This document shows, piece by piece, positions 16,407-26,118 of a stretch of 64,000 nt of DNA. The stretch spans positions 558,001 through 622,000 of the forward strand of contig NZ_ATUR01000002.1 in NCBI RefSeq assembly GCF_000420305.1, written 5' to 3'. A program made the translations under genes and the position numbers. Every line of letters starts with the position of its first letter. Within the stretch, counting starts at the first letter, position 1. The notes below the pieces were generated by a model. That model searched no databases and had not been told where the DNA came from. It worked only from the letters and a program-made list of their open reading frames with translations. The DNA is from Novosphingopyxis baekryungensis DSM 16222 (GTDB lineage Bacteria; Pseudomonadota; Alphaproteobacteria; Sphingomonadales; Sphingomonadaceae).

Positions 16407-17441
16407 ATGTCAAATGCGACGATCCGCGATGTTGCGCGCGAGGCCGGTGTCTCCGTGGCTTCCGTGTCGCGCGTGATGAACGGTCGTGACAATGTCAGCG
16501 CAGCATTGCGTCTGAAGGTTGGCCAAGTGGCCAAGGCGCTGGGCTATGCCCCGCACATCGGCGCACGCAATCTGTCTATGGCGCGGACCCACGCGATCGG
16601 CATCCTGCTCCCGGATATTCATGGCGAATTTTTCTCCGAATTGGTGCGCGGTATGGACCGCGAAGCGTCCGAACTGGGGTTCCAGTTGCTCCTTTCCAAT
16701 ATTCACGAGGAGCCGGCGAGTGCCGTCAAATCCCTGAGCACGATGCGCGGGCGGGTGGACGGTCTGGTGCTGATGGCGCCGCATGTCTCCACCGACCTGT
16801 TGTTTGAGCATCTGCCTGCGGGCCTGCCTGTCATGCTGGTCAATTGTGCGCAGCATGACCGGACCCATGCCCGTATCTGCATCGACAATCGCTCGGCGGC
16901 TTCGATGATGGTCGATCACTTGGCCGACAGCGGCCACCGGGAGATCGTGTTCATTTGCGGTCCGCATGACAATCAGGAGGCGGCCGCCCGGCTCGATGGC
17001 TATCGCGCTGCCATGGAGGATCGCCGGCTGACACCCTGTATGGTCGACGGCAATTTCTTCGAGGATAGCGGCGCTGCGGCAGCCGAGCGTCTGATTGCGC
17101 AAGGCCGGCTTCCGGACGCGTTGTTCGCCGCCAATGACATGATGGCAATCGGCGCCATGACAGCGCTGCGTCAGGCCGGCCTGTCGGTGCCCGGCGACAT
17201 CGCCGTGGCCGGGTTCGACGACATTCCGCTCGCACGCCTTATCACGCCCGCGTTGACCACGGTCAGTGTGGATATTGCGGCGCTTGGCGCGCGTGCACTC
17301 ACGAGATTGTCCGCCCTGATCGATGGCGCGGACGACCGGCAGTTGGAGTCGGTAGCGGCCCATCTGGTCATCAGGGAAACAAGCGGCGGAGCGGCTTTGC
17401 ACGCTCTGTCATCACGGTCGGACCTGCCGACAACAGGGTGA
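16407..17441 (+). CDS. LacI-family transcriptional regulator of the glycan locus
   Basis: 344 aa from the ATG at 16407, giving MSNATIRDVAREAGVSVASVSRVMNG, the standard LacI helix-turn-helix start; GAGG lies 6 nt upstream. An ATG 18 nt upstream is in frame but lacks a clear ribosome site. The hinge KALGYAPHIGARNLS is followed by a periplasmic-binding-protein-like sensor domain with ILLPDIHGEFFSELVRG and PGDIAVAGFDD. The ligand should be a sugar released from the target glycan. The TonB receptor gene begins only 11 nt downstream, so regulator and receptor share an mRNA, and the palindrome at 16312-16327 is the obvious operator. Confidence 0.92.
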   Translation: MSNATIRDVAREAGVSVASVSRVMNGRDNVSAALRLKVGQVAKALGYAPHIGARNLSMARTHAIGILLPDIHGEFFSELVRGMDREASELGFQLLLSNIHEEPASAVKSLSTMRGRVDGLVLMAPHVSTDLLFEHLPAGLPVMLVNCAQHDRTHARICIDNRSAASMMVDHLADSGHREIVFICGPHDNQEAAARLDGYRAAMEDRRLTPCMVDGNFFEDSGAAAAERLIAQGRLPDALFAANDMMAIGAMTALRQAGLSVPGDIAVAGFDDIPLARLITPALTTVSVDIAALGARALTRLSALIDGADDRQLESVAAHLVIRETSGGAALHALSSRSDLPTTG

Positions 17442-17452
17442 AGGGGTAACAT

Positions 17453-20400
17453 ATGACTATTCGTTTCAAGGCAACGCGCCCGGCGCGCGCACGATTGACC
17501 CGCATGGCGGCGCTGCTGGCTACGGCTTCGACAGCCGTCCTGCTCAGCGCTCCGGCTTATGCGCAGGAATCCGCTTCGCTGCGCGGTACGATCACGGCGC
17601 CAGCGGACAATGCGCCAGTGCAGGTCACCGCGATCGACGTGAACACCGGCTATCGTCGCACGTCGGAGGTAGCATCGGACGGCAGCTACTCCTTCGCTTC
17701 CTTGCGTCCGGCCTATTACCGGCTGGAAATCGCGCTGACCAACGGCACGCGCAGCACCGACAGTTTCCAGCTGACCGTGGGTCAGAATGCTGCGCTCGAT
17801 CTGGATCTAACAAACACCGCGAGCGTGGGCACGGCCGAGCCTGTTACACCGCTGCCCGGCGCACCGGCGGGCCAGGCGGCGGCCGACCAGGGCGTCGCGA
17901 CCGGCAATGAGATCGTGGTGACGGCGAACCGTATCGTCTCGCTGCAGGGCGGTGAAGTGGGCACCGACGTCAGCCAGCGGCTGATCGAGCAGTTGCCGCA
18001 GAACAACCGTAACTTCCTGGCCTTCGCCGATCTCGCACCGGGCGTGCAGTTCATCGAGGGCGCCACATCTGGCCAGTCGCGCATTCAGGGCGGGGCGCAG
18101 GACAGCCGCACGGTCAACGTCTTCATCGACGGTGTCAGTCAGAAGGACTTCGTCCTGAAGAACGGCATTACCGGGCAGGACAGTTCGGAAGGCAACCCGT
18201 TCCCGCAGCTCGCAGTCGGCGAATATCGCGTGATCAGCTCCAACTATCAGGCGGAGTTCGATCAGGTGAGTTCCGTCGCGATCACCGCGGTCACCAAGTC
18301 CGGTACCAATGAATTCCATGGTGAAGGATTCTTCGATTACACCGACCAGAATCTGCGCCAGAAGTTTCCCACGGAAATCTTCAACAAGCAGGACAAGGTG
18401 CAGACCAAAACGATGCAGTTCGGCGGCGCCCTTGGCGGCCCGATCGTCAAGGATCTGATGCACTTCTTCGTCAGCTACGAAGGCAAGCGCATCCAGCGCC
18501 CGGTCGAAGTGTTTCCCGGTGGCGGCATTCTGCCCTCCGCCCTGCCGCAGCAATATCAGGACGGCTTCGGCCTGTTCAATTCGGAGTTCGACGAGAACCT
18601 CTATTTCGGCAAGATCGACCTTGTTCCCACGACCAGCGATCTGTTCGAGGTCACCGCAAAATATCGCGATGAGACCGGCCGCAGCGGAGGCGGCGGCGTT
18701 GCGGTTCAGGAAACACAGACGCTTACCGAAGTGGACGAACTGCGCTTGCTCGGTCGCTGGCAGCACACGGCAGACAACTGGATCAACGATCTGCGCGTCA
18801 GCTATGCGGACGTCTCCTGGTCGCCGCAGCCGCAGAACTTCGAAATCGGGCAGGTTTTCCGCGCAACCGTTCAGGGCACGTCGAACACCGGGGCCACCAC
18901 CTTCAACCAGTTCGATCTGCTGCGTATCGGCGGGGGCACGAACTTTCAGGACAAGGGCCAGAAGGGCACCACGGTTCAGAACGATTTTACCTATACCGGC
19001 TTCGACAACCATACTTTCAAGGTCGGTTTCAAGACAGCTTGGGTGAAGCTGAACACATTGCAGCAGAACTTCTTCAATCCGCTTTATACCTACGACGTCA
19101 ATCTGTTCAGCCAGACGGGTTTCAATGACCAGATTCCGTACCGCGTTCAGTTCGGTGCGTCGTCGGGGCCGGGCAATTCGGTGGTGGAATCGGACAACTT
19201 CCAGCTCGGCCTCTACGCGCAGGACGAATGGCAGGTCACTTCGCGCCTCACGCTGTTCCTCGGCCTGCGCTGGGATTATGAGCGGACTCCGGCGTTCCTG
19301 GATTTCGTGACGCCGCAGGAAAATATCGATGCCGTTTCATTAGGGAACTATCCGAACCTTCAGAACGCCAATTACAATATCAACGATTACATCACGGATG
19401 GCACGCAGCGCAAAGCGTTCGCCGGCGCGTTCCAGCCGCGTTTGGGCTTCGATTGGCAGTTCGACGATGCGGGGCGTTTCACCCTGTTCGGGGGGTATGG
19501 CCGCTCTTACGATCGCAACCAGTTCGACTTCTTACAGCAGGAAATCAGCGTGGGTTCGTTCCAGGTGCGCACGTTCAATTTTCAGGGCAACAACTCCATC
19601 CCGAATGCGAATTGCAATCCCAGCATTACCTGCATTCCGTTCAATCCGATCTATCTGACGCCCGAAGGCCGTCAGCAACTCGCGAACAGCTCTCCGGGCG
19701 GGGGTCGCGAACTGCGCTTCATTAATAATGATCTGAAAGTGCCTTACGCCGATCAGTTCAGCCTGGGCGTGCGCGGGCGGTTCCAGGGCTTCAATCTGGA
19801 AGTCGGTTACAACCATGTCGAGAGCAGGGACGGCTTTGCTTATCTGCTCGGCAACCGGCGTACGGACGGTTCGTTCTTCTTCGACAATCCGAACAGCACC
19901 ACCGATACGCCGTCGTCGCCCTTCGGCTTCGCACCTCCCGGCTATGGATCGATCCTGCTTGGCACCAACGGCCTGGAGACCACATCGGACTCCGGCTATG
20001 TGAAGTTCACCAAGCGCTACACGCTGGTTTCTCCCTGGAGCCTGGACGCGACCTACACCTACACCGACGCGACCGAAAACCGGTCATTCGGCGAAACCTT
20101 CTCGCTCGATTTCCCGTCGATCGACGATTATCCAGTGCTTCGTTCGTCCGGCGTGCCGCGGCATCGCATCGTGATGGCGGGCAGCGTGGACGTGCCGATC
20201 GGCGTGACGCTCTCGGGCAAGTTCACCTATCAGTCGCCTATTTATATCAAGAACCTGCTCGGTTTTGCCGTACCGTTCGAGCGGCGATTGATCGGCACCG
20301 AAGTCGAGCCGAACGGCGATCGTTGGGGCCGCCGCCAGTTCGACTTTGCAGTGACCAAATATATCAGCCTGCCGTTCCTGTACGATGGCGCGAAAGTGCG

Positions 20401-20575
20401 GCTGCGCGCGGACGTGATCAATGCGTTCAACGATCGCAACTACAGCAGTTTCAACGGAAGTCCTGGGGACAACACCCGTATTCCAACGTCACCTACCGTC
20501 TTCGGTGAGCGCGTCGGTTACGGCGTCAGCAGCCCGCCGCGCACGCTGAAAGTGTCGGCTGGTTTCAGCTTCTGA
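17453..20575 (+). CDS. TonB-dependent receptor for glycan uptake
   Basis: 1040 aa. The signal peptide ends at APAYA-Q (residue 37). Residues about 40-120 form a carboxypeptidase-regulatory-like/CnaB domain (SLRGTITAPADNAPVQVTA). A linker rich in Ala/Pro leads to the plug beginning GNEIVVTANR (151-160), with SRIQGGAQDSRTVNVFIDG. The rest is a 22-strand-type barrel ending in aromatic SAGFSF. This oar-like class is abundant in sphingomonads and imports oligosaccharides across the outer membrane with TonB energy. It is co-transcribed with the LacI regulator and followed by the GH144 enzyme, which suggests uptake of that enzyme's products. A stem-loop after its stop may lower downstream expression. 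Confidence 0.93.
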   Translation: MTIRFKATRPARARLTRMAALLATASTAVLLSAPAYAQESASLRGTITAPADNAPVQVTAIDVNTGYRRTSEVASDGSYSFASLRPAYYRLEIALTNGTRSTDSFQLTVGQNAALDLDLTNTASVGTAEPVTPLPGAPAGQAAADQGVATGNEIVVTANRIVSLQGGEVGTDVSQRLIEQLPQNNRNFLAFADLAPGVQFIEGATSGQSRIQGGAQDSRTVNVFIDGVSQKDFVLKNGITGQDSSEGNPFPQLAVGEYRVISSNYQAEFDQVSSVAITAVTKSGTNEFHGEGFFDYTDQNLRQKFPTEIFNKQDKVQTKTMQFGGALGGPIVKDLMHFFVSYEGKRIQRPVEVFPGGGILPSALPQQYQDGFGLFNSEFDENLYFGKIDLVPTTSDLFEVTAKYRDETGRSGGGGVAVQETQTLTEVDELRLLGRWQHTADNWINDLRVSYADVSWSPQPQNFEIGQVFRATVQGTSNTGATTFNQFDLLRIGGGTNFQDKGQKGTTVQNDFTYTGFDNHTFKVGFKTAWVKLNTLQQNFFNPLYTYDVNLFSQTGFNDQIPYRVQFGASSGPGNSVVESDNFQLGLYAQDEWQVTSRLTLFLGLRWDYERTPAFLDFVTPQENIDAVSLGNYPNLQNANYNINDYITDGTQRKAFAGAFQPRLGFDWQFDDAGRFTLFGGYGRSYDRNQFDFLQQEISVGSFQVRTFNFQGNNSIPNANCNPSITCIPFNPIYLTPEGRQQLANSSPGGGRELRFINNDLKVPYADQFSLGVRGRFQGFNLEVGYNHVESRDGFAYLLGNRRTDGSFFFDNPNSTTDTPSSPFGFAPPGYGSILLGTNGLETTSDSGYVKFTKRYTLVSPWSLDATYTYTDATENRSFGETFSLDFPSIDDYPVLRSSGVPRHRIVMAGSVDVPIGVTLSGKFTYQSPIYIKNLLGFAVPFERRLIGTEVEPNGDRWGRRQFDFAVTKYISLPFLYDGAKVRLRADVINAFNDRNYSSFNGSPGDNTRIPTSPTVFGERVGYGVSSPPRTLKVSAGFSF

Positions 20576-20587
20576 TCGGATCGAAAA

Positions 20588-20612
20588 GCCGGGCGCTTTG
20601 GTGCCGCCCGGC
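20588..20612 (+). terminator. Stem-loop between TonB receptor and GH144 gene
   Basis: GCCGGGCG pairs perfectly with CGCCCGGC around a 9-nt loop, followed by CTTTC. It starts 12 nt after the receptor stop and ends about 30 nt before the next ribosome binding site. It is probably a partial terminator or 3'-end stabiliser that makes the receptor mRNA more abundant than the rest of the operon. Confidence 0.65.
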
Positions 20613-20645
20613 CTTTCGAATGTTACAAATAAACGAGGTGTTTCT

Positions 20646-22058
20646 ATGATCGACCGGCGCACGCTTCTTGGAACCGGCGGTGTGGCGTTGGCAGGTCTGC
20701 TAGGCGGCTGCGCACCAATGGCAGGCATCGGCGCACCGCCCGTCGGCAGCGCGGACCTGATCGATGATATTCAGGAACGCACCTTCCGCTTTTTCTGGGA
20801 GACGACCGATCCGACGACCGGCCTGGCACCGGATCGCTGGCCGACGCCAAGCTTCGCATCGATCGCCGCGGTCGGCTTTGCACTCACTTCCTATCCCATC
20901 GGAGTGATCCATGGCTGGATCAGCCGTGCGCAGGCGCGCGAGCGGACGCTGGCGACGCTCACCTTCTTCGCCAACGCGCCGATGGGCGACGCACCAAGCG
21001 GCACCAGTGGCTATAAGGGCTTCTTCTACCACTTCCTCGACATGAAGACCGGCCACCGCTTCCGGAACAGCGAGCTTTCGACCATCGACACCACCTTATT
21101 GCTGGGCGGCGTGCTATTCGCGGCGCAGTGGTTCGACGGCGACCATCCGGAAGAGGCCCGCATCCGTGCGCTCGCCGAACAGATTTACGGCGCGGTCGAA
21201 TGGACCGCGTTCACGCCGAACGATCCGGTCGTGACGATGGGCTGGCGACCAGAAAGCGGCTTCATCCCGAGCGACTGGAACCGCTATAACGAAAGCCTGC
21301 TGCTTTATGTCCTGGCGCTGGGATCGCCCACGCATCCGCTGCCGCCGGAGACCTGGGACCGCTGGACCAGCGCGTTCGAGGCGAACTGGACCACTGAGCA
21401 CGGCCAGCCGCATATCCAATTTCCGCCCTTGTTCGGCCATCAGTACAGCCATGTCTGGGTGGACTTCAGAGGCATCCAGGACAGCTTCATGCGCGCCAAG
21501 GGCATCGATTATTTCGAGAACAGCCGCCGCGCCACGCTGGCGCAGCAGCGCTACGCAATCGAAAATCCGGAAGGATGGAGCGGATACGGACAGGACATCT
21601 GGGGCCTTACCGCCTGCGACGGGCCGGGTCATTTCACGCTGGACGTGAACGGGCGCGAGCGAGAGTTTCGCGGCTATTCTGCACGCGGGCCATACGAACG
21701 CGATGACGGCACCATCGCACCGACGGCGGCCCTCGGCTCGATCGCATTCGCACCGGAAATCGTGAAGCCGGCGGCAGCGGCCATGATCGCGCGTTATGGA
21801 TCGTCCATCTATCAGCGCTACGGCTTTCTCGACAGCTTCAACCCGACATTGGCGGGCGTAGACGCGCCGATCTCCAAAGGGCGCATCGTGCCGGGTGTCG
21901 GCTGGGTGGACGATGATTATCTCGGGATCGATCAGGGCCCGATTGTCTGCATGATCGAAAATGAGCGCAGTGGCATGATCTGGGATGTGATGCGCCAGTC
22001 GCCCCATATCCGCCGCGGTCTGACACGCGCCGGGTTCAGCGGAGGCTGGATCGCATGA
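20646..22058 (+). CDS. Glycoamylase-domain (GH144-type) endo-beta-1,2-glucanase, lipoprotein
   Basis: 470 aa from the ATG at 20646, with GAGGTG 6 nt upstream. The N-terminus MIDRRTLLGTGG...GLLGGC combines a twin-arginine pattern with a lipobox (Cys22). The body matches the glycoamylase domain PF10091: ERTFRFFWETTDPTTGL, GYKGFFYHFLDMKTG, the ELSTIDTTLLLGG block, GWRPESGFIPSDWNRYNES, FGHQYSHVWVDFRG, WGLTACDGPG and PTAALGSIAFAPE. Characterised members are endo-beta-1,2-glucanases of GH144 with an (alpha/alpha)6 fold. It should cut long or cyclic beta-1,2-glucan in the periplasm. Its stop overlaps the next start by 4 nt. Confidence 0.85.
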   Translation: MIDRRTLLGTGGVALAGLLGGCAPMAGIGAPPVGSADLIDDIQERTFRFFWETTDPTTGLAPDRWPTPSFASIAAVGFALTSYPIGVIHGWISRAQARERTLATLTFFANAPMGDAPSGTSGYKGFFYHFLDMKTGHRFRNSELSTIDTTLLLGGVLFAAQWFDGDHPEEARIRALAEQIYGAVEWTAFTPNDPVVTMGWRPESGFIPSDWNRYNESLLLYVLALGSPTHPLPPETWDRWTSAFEANWTTEHGQPHIQFPPLFGHQYSHVWVDFRGIQDSFMRAKGIDYFENSRRATLAQQRYAIENPEGWSGYGQDIWGLTACDGPGHFTLDVNGREREFRGYSARGPYERDDGTIAPTAALGSIAFAPEIVKPAAAAMIARYGSSIYQRYGFLDSFNPTLAGVDAPISKGRIVPGVGWVDDDYLGIDQGPIVCMIENERSGMIWDVMRQSPHIRRGLTRAGFSGGWIA

Positions 22059-25000
22059 AGCTCGCGCCGCTGCTGCTGGCCGCCACCATGCTGGCCGGTG
22101 CGACGGCGCCAGCCCAGCCTCCATCCGCGCCTCAACTGCTCGATAGTTTCGACACTCTCACGCCTTGGCAGGCTGCAGCGTCCGACGGCGTGACATCCGT
22201 CATAAGCCAGGTTGCCGGAGTAGAGGGCCACGCCATGGTGCTCGACTATGATTTCGGCGCGGTTGCGGGGTATGCCTACGCCTATCGCGCATTGCCCATC
22301 GATTTTCCGGACAATTTTGCGCTGGCTCTCAAACTGCGCGGGCAGGGTGGCAGCAATAATCTGCAGATCAAGTTCGTCGATGAGAGCGGCCAGAATGTCT
22401 GGTGGTATCAGCGCAAGGATTTCACCCCCACCGCAGACTGGCAGACATTGCATATCCGCGCGCGTGATATCAGTTTTGCCTGGGGGCCAACTGCCGACAA
22501 AGCGCTGCCGTCTACAGCAAGGATGGAAGTGGTGATCGTGCGCGGGCGCGATGGCGGGCAGGGCAGGATTGAAATGGACGATCTGGTCCTGACGCCGAAG
22601 GCTCCGGTGGCGCCGCCAGCTGCACCCAGCGCAAGTGCACCCGAGGTGCTGGATGGGGACGCTGCTACGCGATGGCGGGGTAAAGGGGGTGATCAGCTGT
22701 TGATCGATCTGGGCGGGCAAAGACTGCTGGGCGGCGTTCAGTTGCAATGGGCGCCCGGTGAAGGCGCGTCTGACTACAATGTGCAGCTGTCGGACGATGG
22801 AAAAAGCTGGCGCGAGGGCTATCGTGCGACAGGCGGAGATGGCGGTCGCGATCCCGTTCCGCTCCCCGACAGCGAAGCGGCATTTTTGCGTCTGACATTG
22901 CCGGAAGGCGCGCCGCACGCAGCCTTGAGCGAGCTTTCGGTAGAACCGGCCAATTGGGCACCAGATCTGAACGGGTTCATCGCCTCACTGGCCGCCACCG
23001 CGCCAAGAGGCATCTTCCCGCGCGGCTTTACCGAACAGCCTTATTGGACCGTTGTAGGCACGGATGGCGGGGGAAATAGCGCGCTTATCGATGAAGATGG
23101 GGCGATCGAGCCGGCCAAGGGCAGCTTTTCCATTGTCCCTTATGTGTTGGCGGACGGCAAACTGTTCACCTGGGCCGATGTCGAGACGTCGCAATCACTG
23201 GCCAAGGGCTATTTGCCGATCCCTGCGGTGCGCTGGCAGGGGCCGGGCTGGCATCTGGAAACGCAATTGGTGGCAGATGAAACGGACGACCGTCTGCTGG
23301 CGCGTTGGCGACTGGTCAACGACAGCGATCGTCCCCAGACGCTCCAGCTGCTCCTTGGGGTCCGACCATTTCAGGTCAATCCGCCAGCCCAGTTTCTTAG
23401 CCAGCAGGGCGGTGTGAGCCCGATTGCTGCGATAGAATGGAACCAGGATCAGCTGATGGTAATGCCGGCGCAGCAGACAAGAGGCAGCGTTCCGCCACCG
23501 CTGCGCCTTGTTCCGCTGGTGCAGCCGGGCGATGTGCACATGGCGCCCTTCGACCGGGGCGCGCTGATGGAGCCTGGCGACTTGGCCAATGCTACCAGCG
23601 TGAAGGACCCGCACGACCTCGCCTCGGCCACACTACGCTGGTCAGCGCGGCTTGGACCGGGCGAGGAAATCGATATCCCCATGGCCATTCCCCATGGGGC
23701 TGCGCAGGCCCCAAAGGATTTTGGCGCCTTCGTTCAAGCAGGGGCCCAGACGTTGGCGATCTGGGCGAGCAAGCTGGATAAATTGTCCCTGCATGTGCCG
23801 GAGGCCAAGAATATGGTGGCGGACACGTTGCGGACTGCGCTGGCGCATGTGCTGATCAGTCGGGACGGTCCCCAGCTCAAGCCGGGTACCCGTTCCTACA
23901 ACCGCAGCTGGATCCGTGATGGCGCGATGATGTCTGACAGCCTGCTGCGAATGGGTGTCGTTGCGCCTGCTCGCGAATTTGCCGATTGGTACGGCGGCAA
24001 GCTCTTCGACAACGGCAAAGTACCTTGCTGCGTCGATTATCGCGGTCCGGACCCGGTCCCAGAAAATGATGCGCAGGGGGAATATATCCATCTTCTGGTG
24101 CAGCTCTATCGTTACGATCATGACCGCGCCAAATTGGCCAGCGATTGGCCCCGCATCGCATCGGCCCTCAGCTATATGGAAATGCAGCGCCAGTCCGAAC
24201 GAACTGCCGAGAATCTGATCGGCGACAAACGCGTGCGATATGGCCTGATGCCGCCGTCGATCAGTCATGAGGGCTATAGCGCCGCCCCGCAATATAGCCT
24301 GTGGGATGATTTCTGGGCGCTTACGGGCTATAAGGATGCCGCCTTTGCCGCCGAACAACTGGGCCTGCACGAAGCGAAGCAGATTGCTGCGCAGCGCGAC
24401 GAGTTTGCGCAGGACATCCAGAATGCCATCCGGGCGGCGACCGAGCGCTTTGACATTGATTATATCCCCGGCGCGACAAGCCTCGGCGATTTCGACGCCA
24501 CATCCACCACCATAGCGCTCGATCCGGCTGGCGAGCTGGAGGCTCTGGATCCGGCGCTTCTGGCCAGAACTTTCGATATGCAGTGGAAGCGCGTAATGTC
24601 GCGCCGCGACCCTGATACAGCGTGGAGCGACTATACTCCTTATGAGCTGCGCAATGTGTCCGCCTTCATCCGCCTTGGCCGGCGCGATGAGGCCAATGCG
24701 TTGCTGGACTATTACATGGCCGATCGACGGCCCGCCGCCTGGAATGGCTGGGCCGAAGTGGTGGGCCGTAATCCGCGGGAAATCCGCTTCATCGGCGACA
24801 TGCCACATGCGTGGGTTGCATCGGATTTCATCCGAGCCGCGCTGGATATGTTCGCTTATGAGCGCGGTAGCGATCGCGCGATCATCCTGGGAGGCGGATT
24901 GACGCGCGACTGGCTGGAGCCGGGCGGCATGGCGGTGTCCGGTATCGACAGCAGCAGCGGGACCATCGACCTGGCAATGCGTTTGGACAAGGGAAAGTTG

Positions 25001-25192
25001 TTGGCGACCATTGCTGGCAGCGCCAACCCTGAAGCCGGATTTGTCCTGCGATGGCCACTGGATGGCGAGCCGGGCCGAACCTTGGTGGATGGCAAGCCCG
25101 CACGGTGGTCGGATGGTGGTCTTTCCATCAAGCCCACAGGCAAGCCAATCCGCATCTCCGCTGACATCAAGCAATCTTCGGAGACACCATGA
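22055..25192 (+). CDS. Multidomain putative glycosidase: CBM-like, discoidin and (alpha/alpha)6 domains
   Basis: 1045 aa with a signal peptide ending near ATAPAQ. Residues about 28-185 look like a carbohydrate-binding jelly roll (DSFDTLTPWQ, LKLRGQGGSNNLQIKFVD, IEMDDLVLTPK). About 197-310 resemble an F5/8 discoidin domain (EVLDGDAATRWRG, LIDLGGQRLLGGVQLQW, YNVQLSDDGKSWREG). The rest fits a six-hairpin glycosidase, with RSYNRSWIRDGAMMSDSLLR near residues 612-630, GYSAAPQYSLWDDFW, SDYTPYELRNVSAF and GDMPHAWVASDF. I cannot name a GH family. Coupling to the GH144 gene suggests action on the same polymer, perhaps as an exo-acting or branch-removing enzyme. Confidence 0.7.
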   Translation: MKLAPLLLAATMLAGATAPAQPPSAPQLLDSFDTLTPWQAAASDGVTSVISQVAGVEGHAMVLDYDFGAVAGYAYAYRALPIDFPDNFALALKLRGQGGSNNLQIKFVDESGQNVWWYQRKDFTPTADWQTLHIRARDISFAWGPTADKALPSTARMEVVIVRGRDGGQGRIEMDDLVLTPKAPVAPPAAPSASAPEVLDGDAATRWRGKGGDQLLIDLGGQRLLGGVQLQWAPGEGASDYNVQLSDDGKSWREGYRATGGDGGRDPVPLPDSEAAFLRLTLPEGAPHAALSELSVEPANWAPDLNGFIASLAATAPRGIFPRGFTEQPYWTVVGTDGGGNSALIDEDGAIEPAKGSFSIVPYVLADGKLFTWADVETSQSLAKGYLPIPAVRWQGPGWHLETQLVADETDDRLLARWRLVNDSDRPQTLQLLLGVRPFQVNPPAQFLSQQGGVSPIAAIEWNQDQLMVMPAQQTRGSVPPPLRLVPLVQPGDVHMAPFDRGALMEPGDLANATSVKDPHDLASATLRWSARLGPGEEIDIPMAIPHGAAQAPKDFGAFVQAGAQTLAIWASKLDKLSLHVPEAKNMVADTLRTALAHVLISRDGPQLKPGTRSYNRSWIRDGAMMSDSLLRMGVVAPAREFADWYGGKLFDNGKVPCCVDYRGPDPVPENDAQGEYIHLLVQLYRYDHDRAKLASDWPRIASALSYMEMQRQSERTAENLIGDKRVRYGLMPPSISHEGYSAAPQYSLWDDFWALTGYKDAAFAAEQLGLHEAKQIAAQRDEFAQDIQNAIRAATERFDIDYIPGATSLGDFDATSTTIALDPAGELEALDPALLARTFDMQWKRVMSRRDPDTAWSDYTPYELRNVSAFIRLGRRDEANALLDYYMADRRPAAWNGWAEVVGRNPREIRFIGDMPHAWVASDFIRAALDMFAYERGSDRAIILGGGLTRDWLEPGGMAVSGIDSSSGTIDLAMRLDKGKLLATIAGSANPEAGFVLRWPLDGEPGRTLVDGKPARWSDGGLSIKPTGKPIRISADIKQSSETP

Positions 25193-26118
25193 TGCGACAT
25201 GCTTGGTCGCTGCACCTGCTGCTCGCCATTCTGGCCTTCTTCTCGCTCGCCCAGCCGGCACAGGCGGCCATCTGCAGCATTGGAGAGTCCGGACAGACGG
25301 TCAGCGTGCCGATCAGCGATAGCGGAAGGTCCATGCTGGTGCATGTGCCTGCTGGCTATGACGGAAACCGCCCCTTGCCCTTGCTGTTTCTCCTCCACGG
25401 CAGCACCGCAACCGGGGCCACGATGCTGCGCGAGTCCGGCTTGACCGCTACGTCGGATCGGCATGGTTTTCTGCTGGCCGCACCTGATGGCGGCATCCCG
25501 GAAGGGGAGGGCTTTGTCTGGAATATTCCCGGCGTCCCGACCGTAACCGGCGCGATTCCCGGACCGTCCGACGCTGATGATGTGCTGTTCATCAAGGCGG
25601 CCATGGACCGGCTGGTGGCGCAGGGCTGCGTCGATCCTGCGCGGATCTACGCGACCGGCCTGTCGGGTGGCGGACGCATGGCGTCCTGGCTTGGCTGTGT
25701 GGCATCGGACCGGCTGGCAGCTATCGCACCGGTCGTTGGGCTGCGTGCCGGCCGGCAGTCGATGAGCAATCCGGATCAGCCCGATCCGGACAGTTGCAAA
25801 CCCGATCACAGCATGCCGATTCTCGCCTTTGCCGGCGCCATGGACCGCACCAATCCCATAAACGGTGGGGCTGGCGCACGCTGGGGCTATGGCATGCATG
25901 CTGCCGAACAGCGCTGGGCGGCTCTGAACAGATGCAAGCAGGCACCCACTACCAGCTGGATCGCACCGCGCATCTATGAAGAATATTATGGCGGCTGCGC
26001 CAATGGCGCGGAGGTCAAGGCGCGTGTGACGACCGACGCCGGTCACAGCTGGGTGGCCGACAATGAAGCGCTCTGGCAATTTTTGTCCCGGCACCGGCGC
26101 GAACCACTCCGGAAGTGA
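25189..26118 (+). CDS. Secreted PHB-depolymerase-family esterase (LpqC-like)
   Basis: 309 aa with a signal peptide ending QPAQAA. The alpha/beta-hydrolase core shows LLFLLHGSTATG (oxyanion region), the nucleophile elbow GLSGGG (Ser159) and the catalytic His in DAGHSW (His286). WNIPGVPTV and the Cys-containing loops resemble feruloyl/acetyl-xylan esterase-like members of this family. It starts inside the last codon of the 1045-aa gene (ATGA overlap), so it is the terminal gene of the glycan operon. A deacylase that removes succinyl or acetyl groups from the glycan is a reasonable inference. Polyester degradation is less likely because no other polyester genes are nearby. Confidence 0.8.
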   Translation: MMRHAWSLHLLLAILAFFSLAQPAQAAICSIGESGQTVSVPISDSGRSMLVHVPAGYDGNRPLPLLFLLHGSTATGATMLRESGLTATSDRHGFLLAAPDGGIPEGEGFVWNIPGVPTVTGAIPGPSDADDVLFIKAAMDRLVAQGCVDPARIYATGLSGGGRMASWLGCVASDRLAAIAPVVGLRAGRQSMSNPDQPDPDSCKPDHSMPILAFAGAMDRTNPINGGAGARWGYGMHAAEQRWAALNRCKQAPTTSWIAPRIYEEYYGGCANGAEVKARVTTDAGHSWVADNEALWQFLSRHRREPLRK

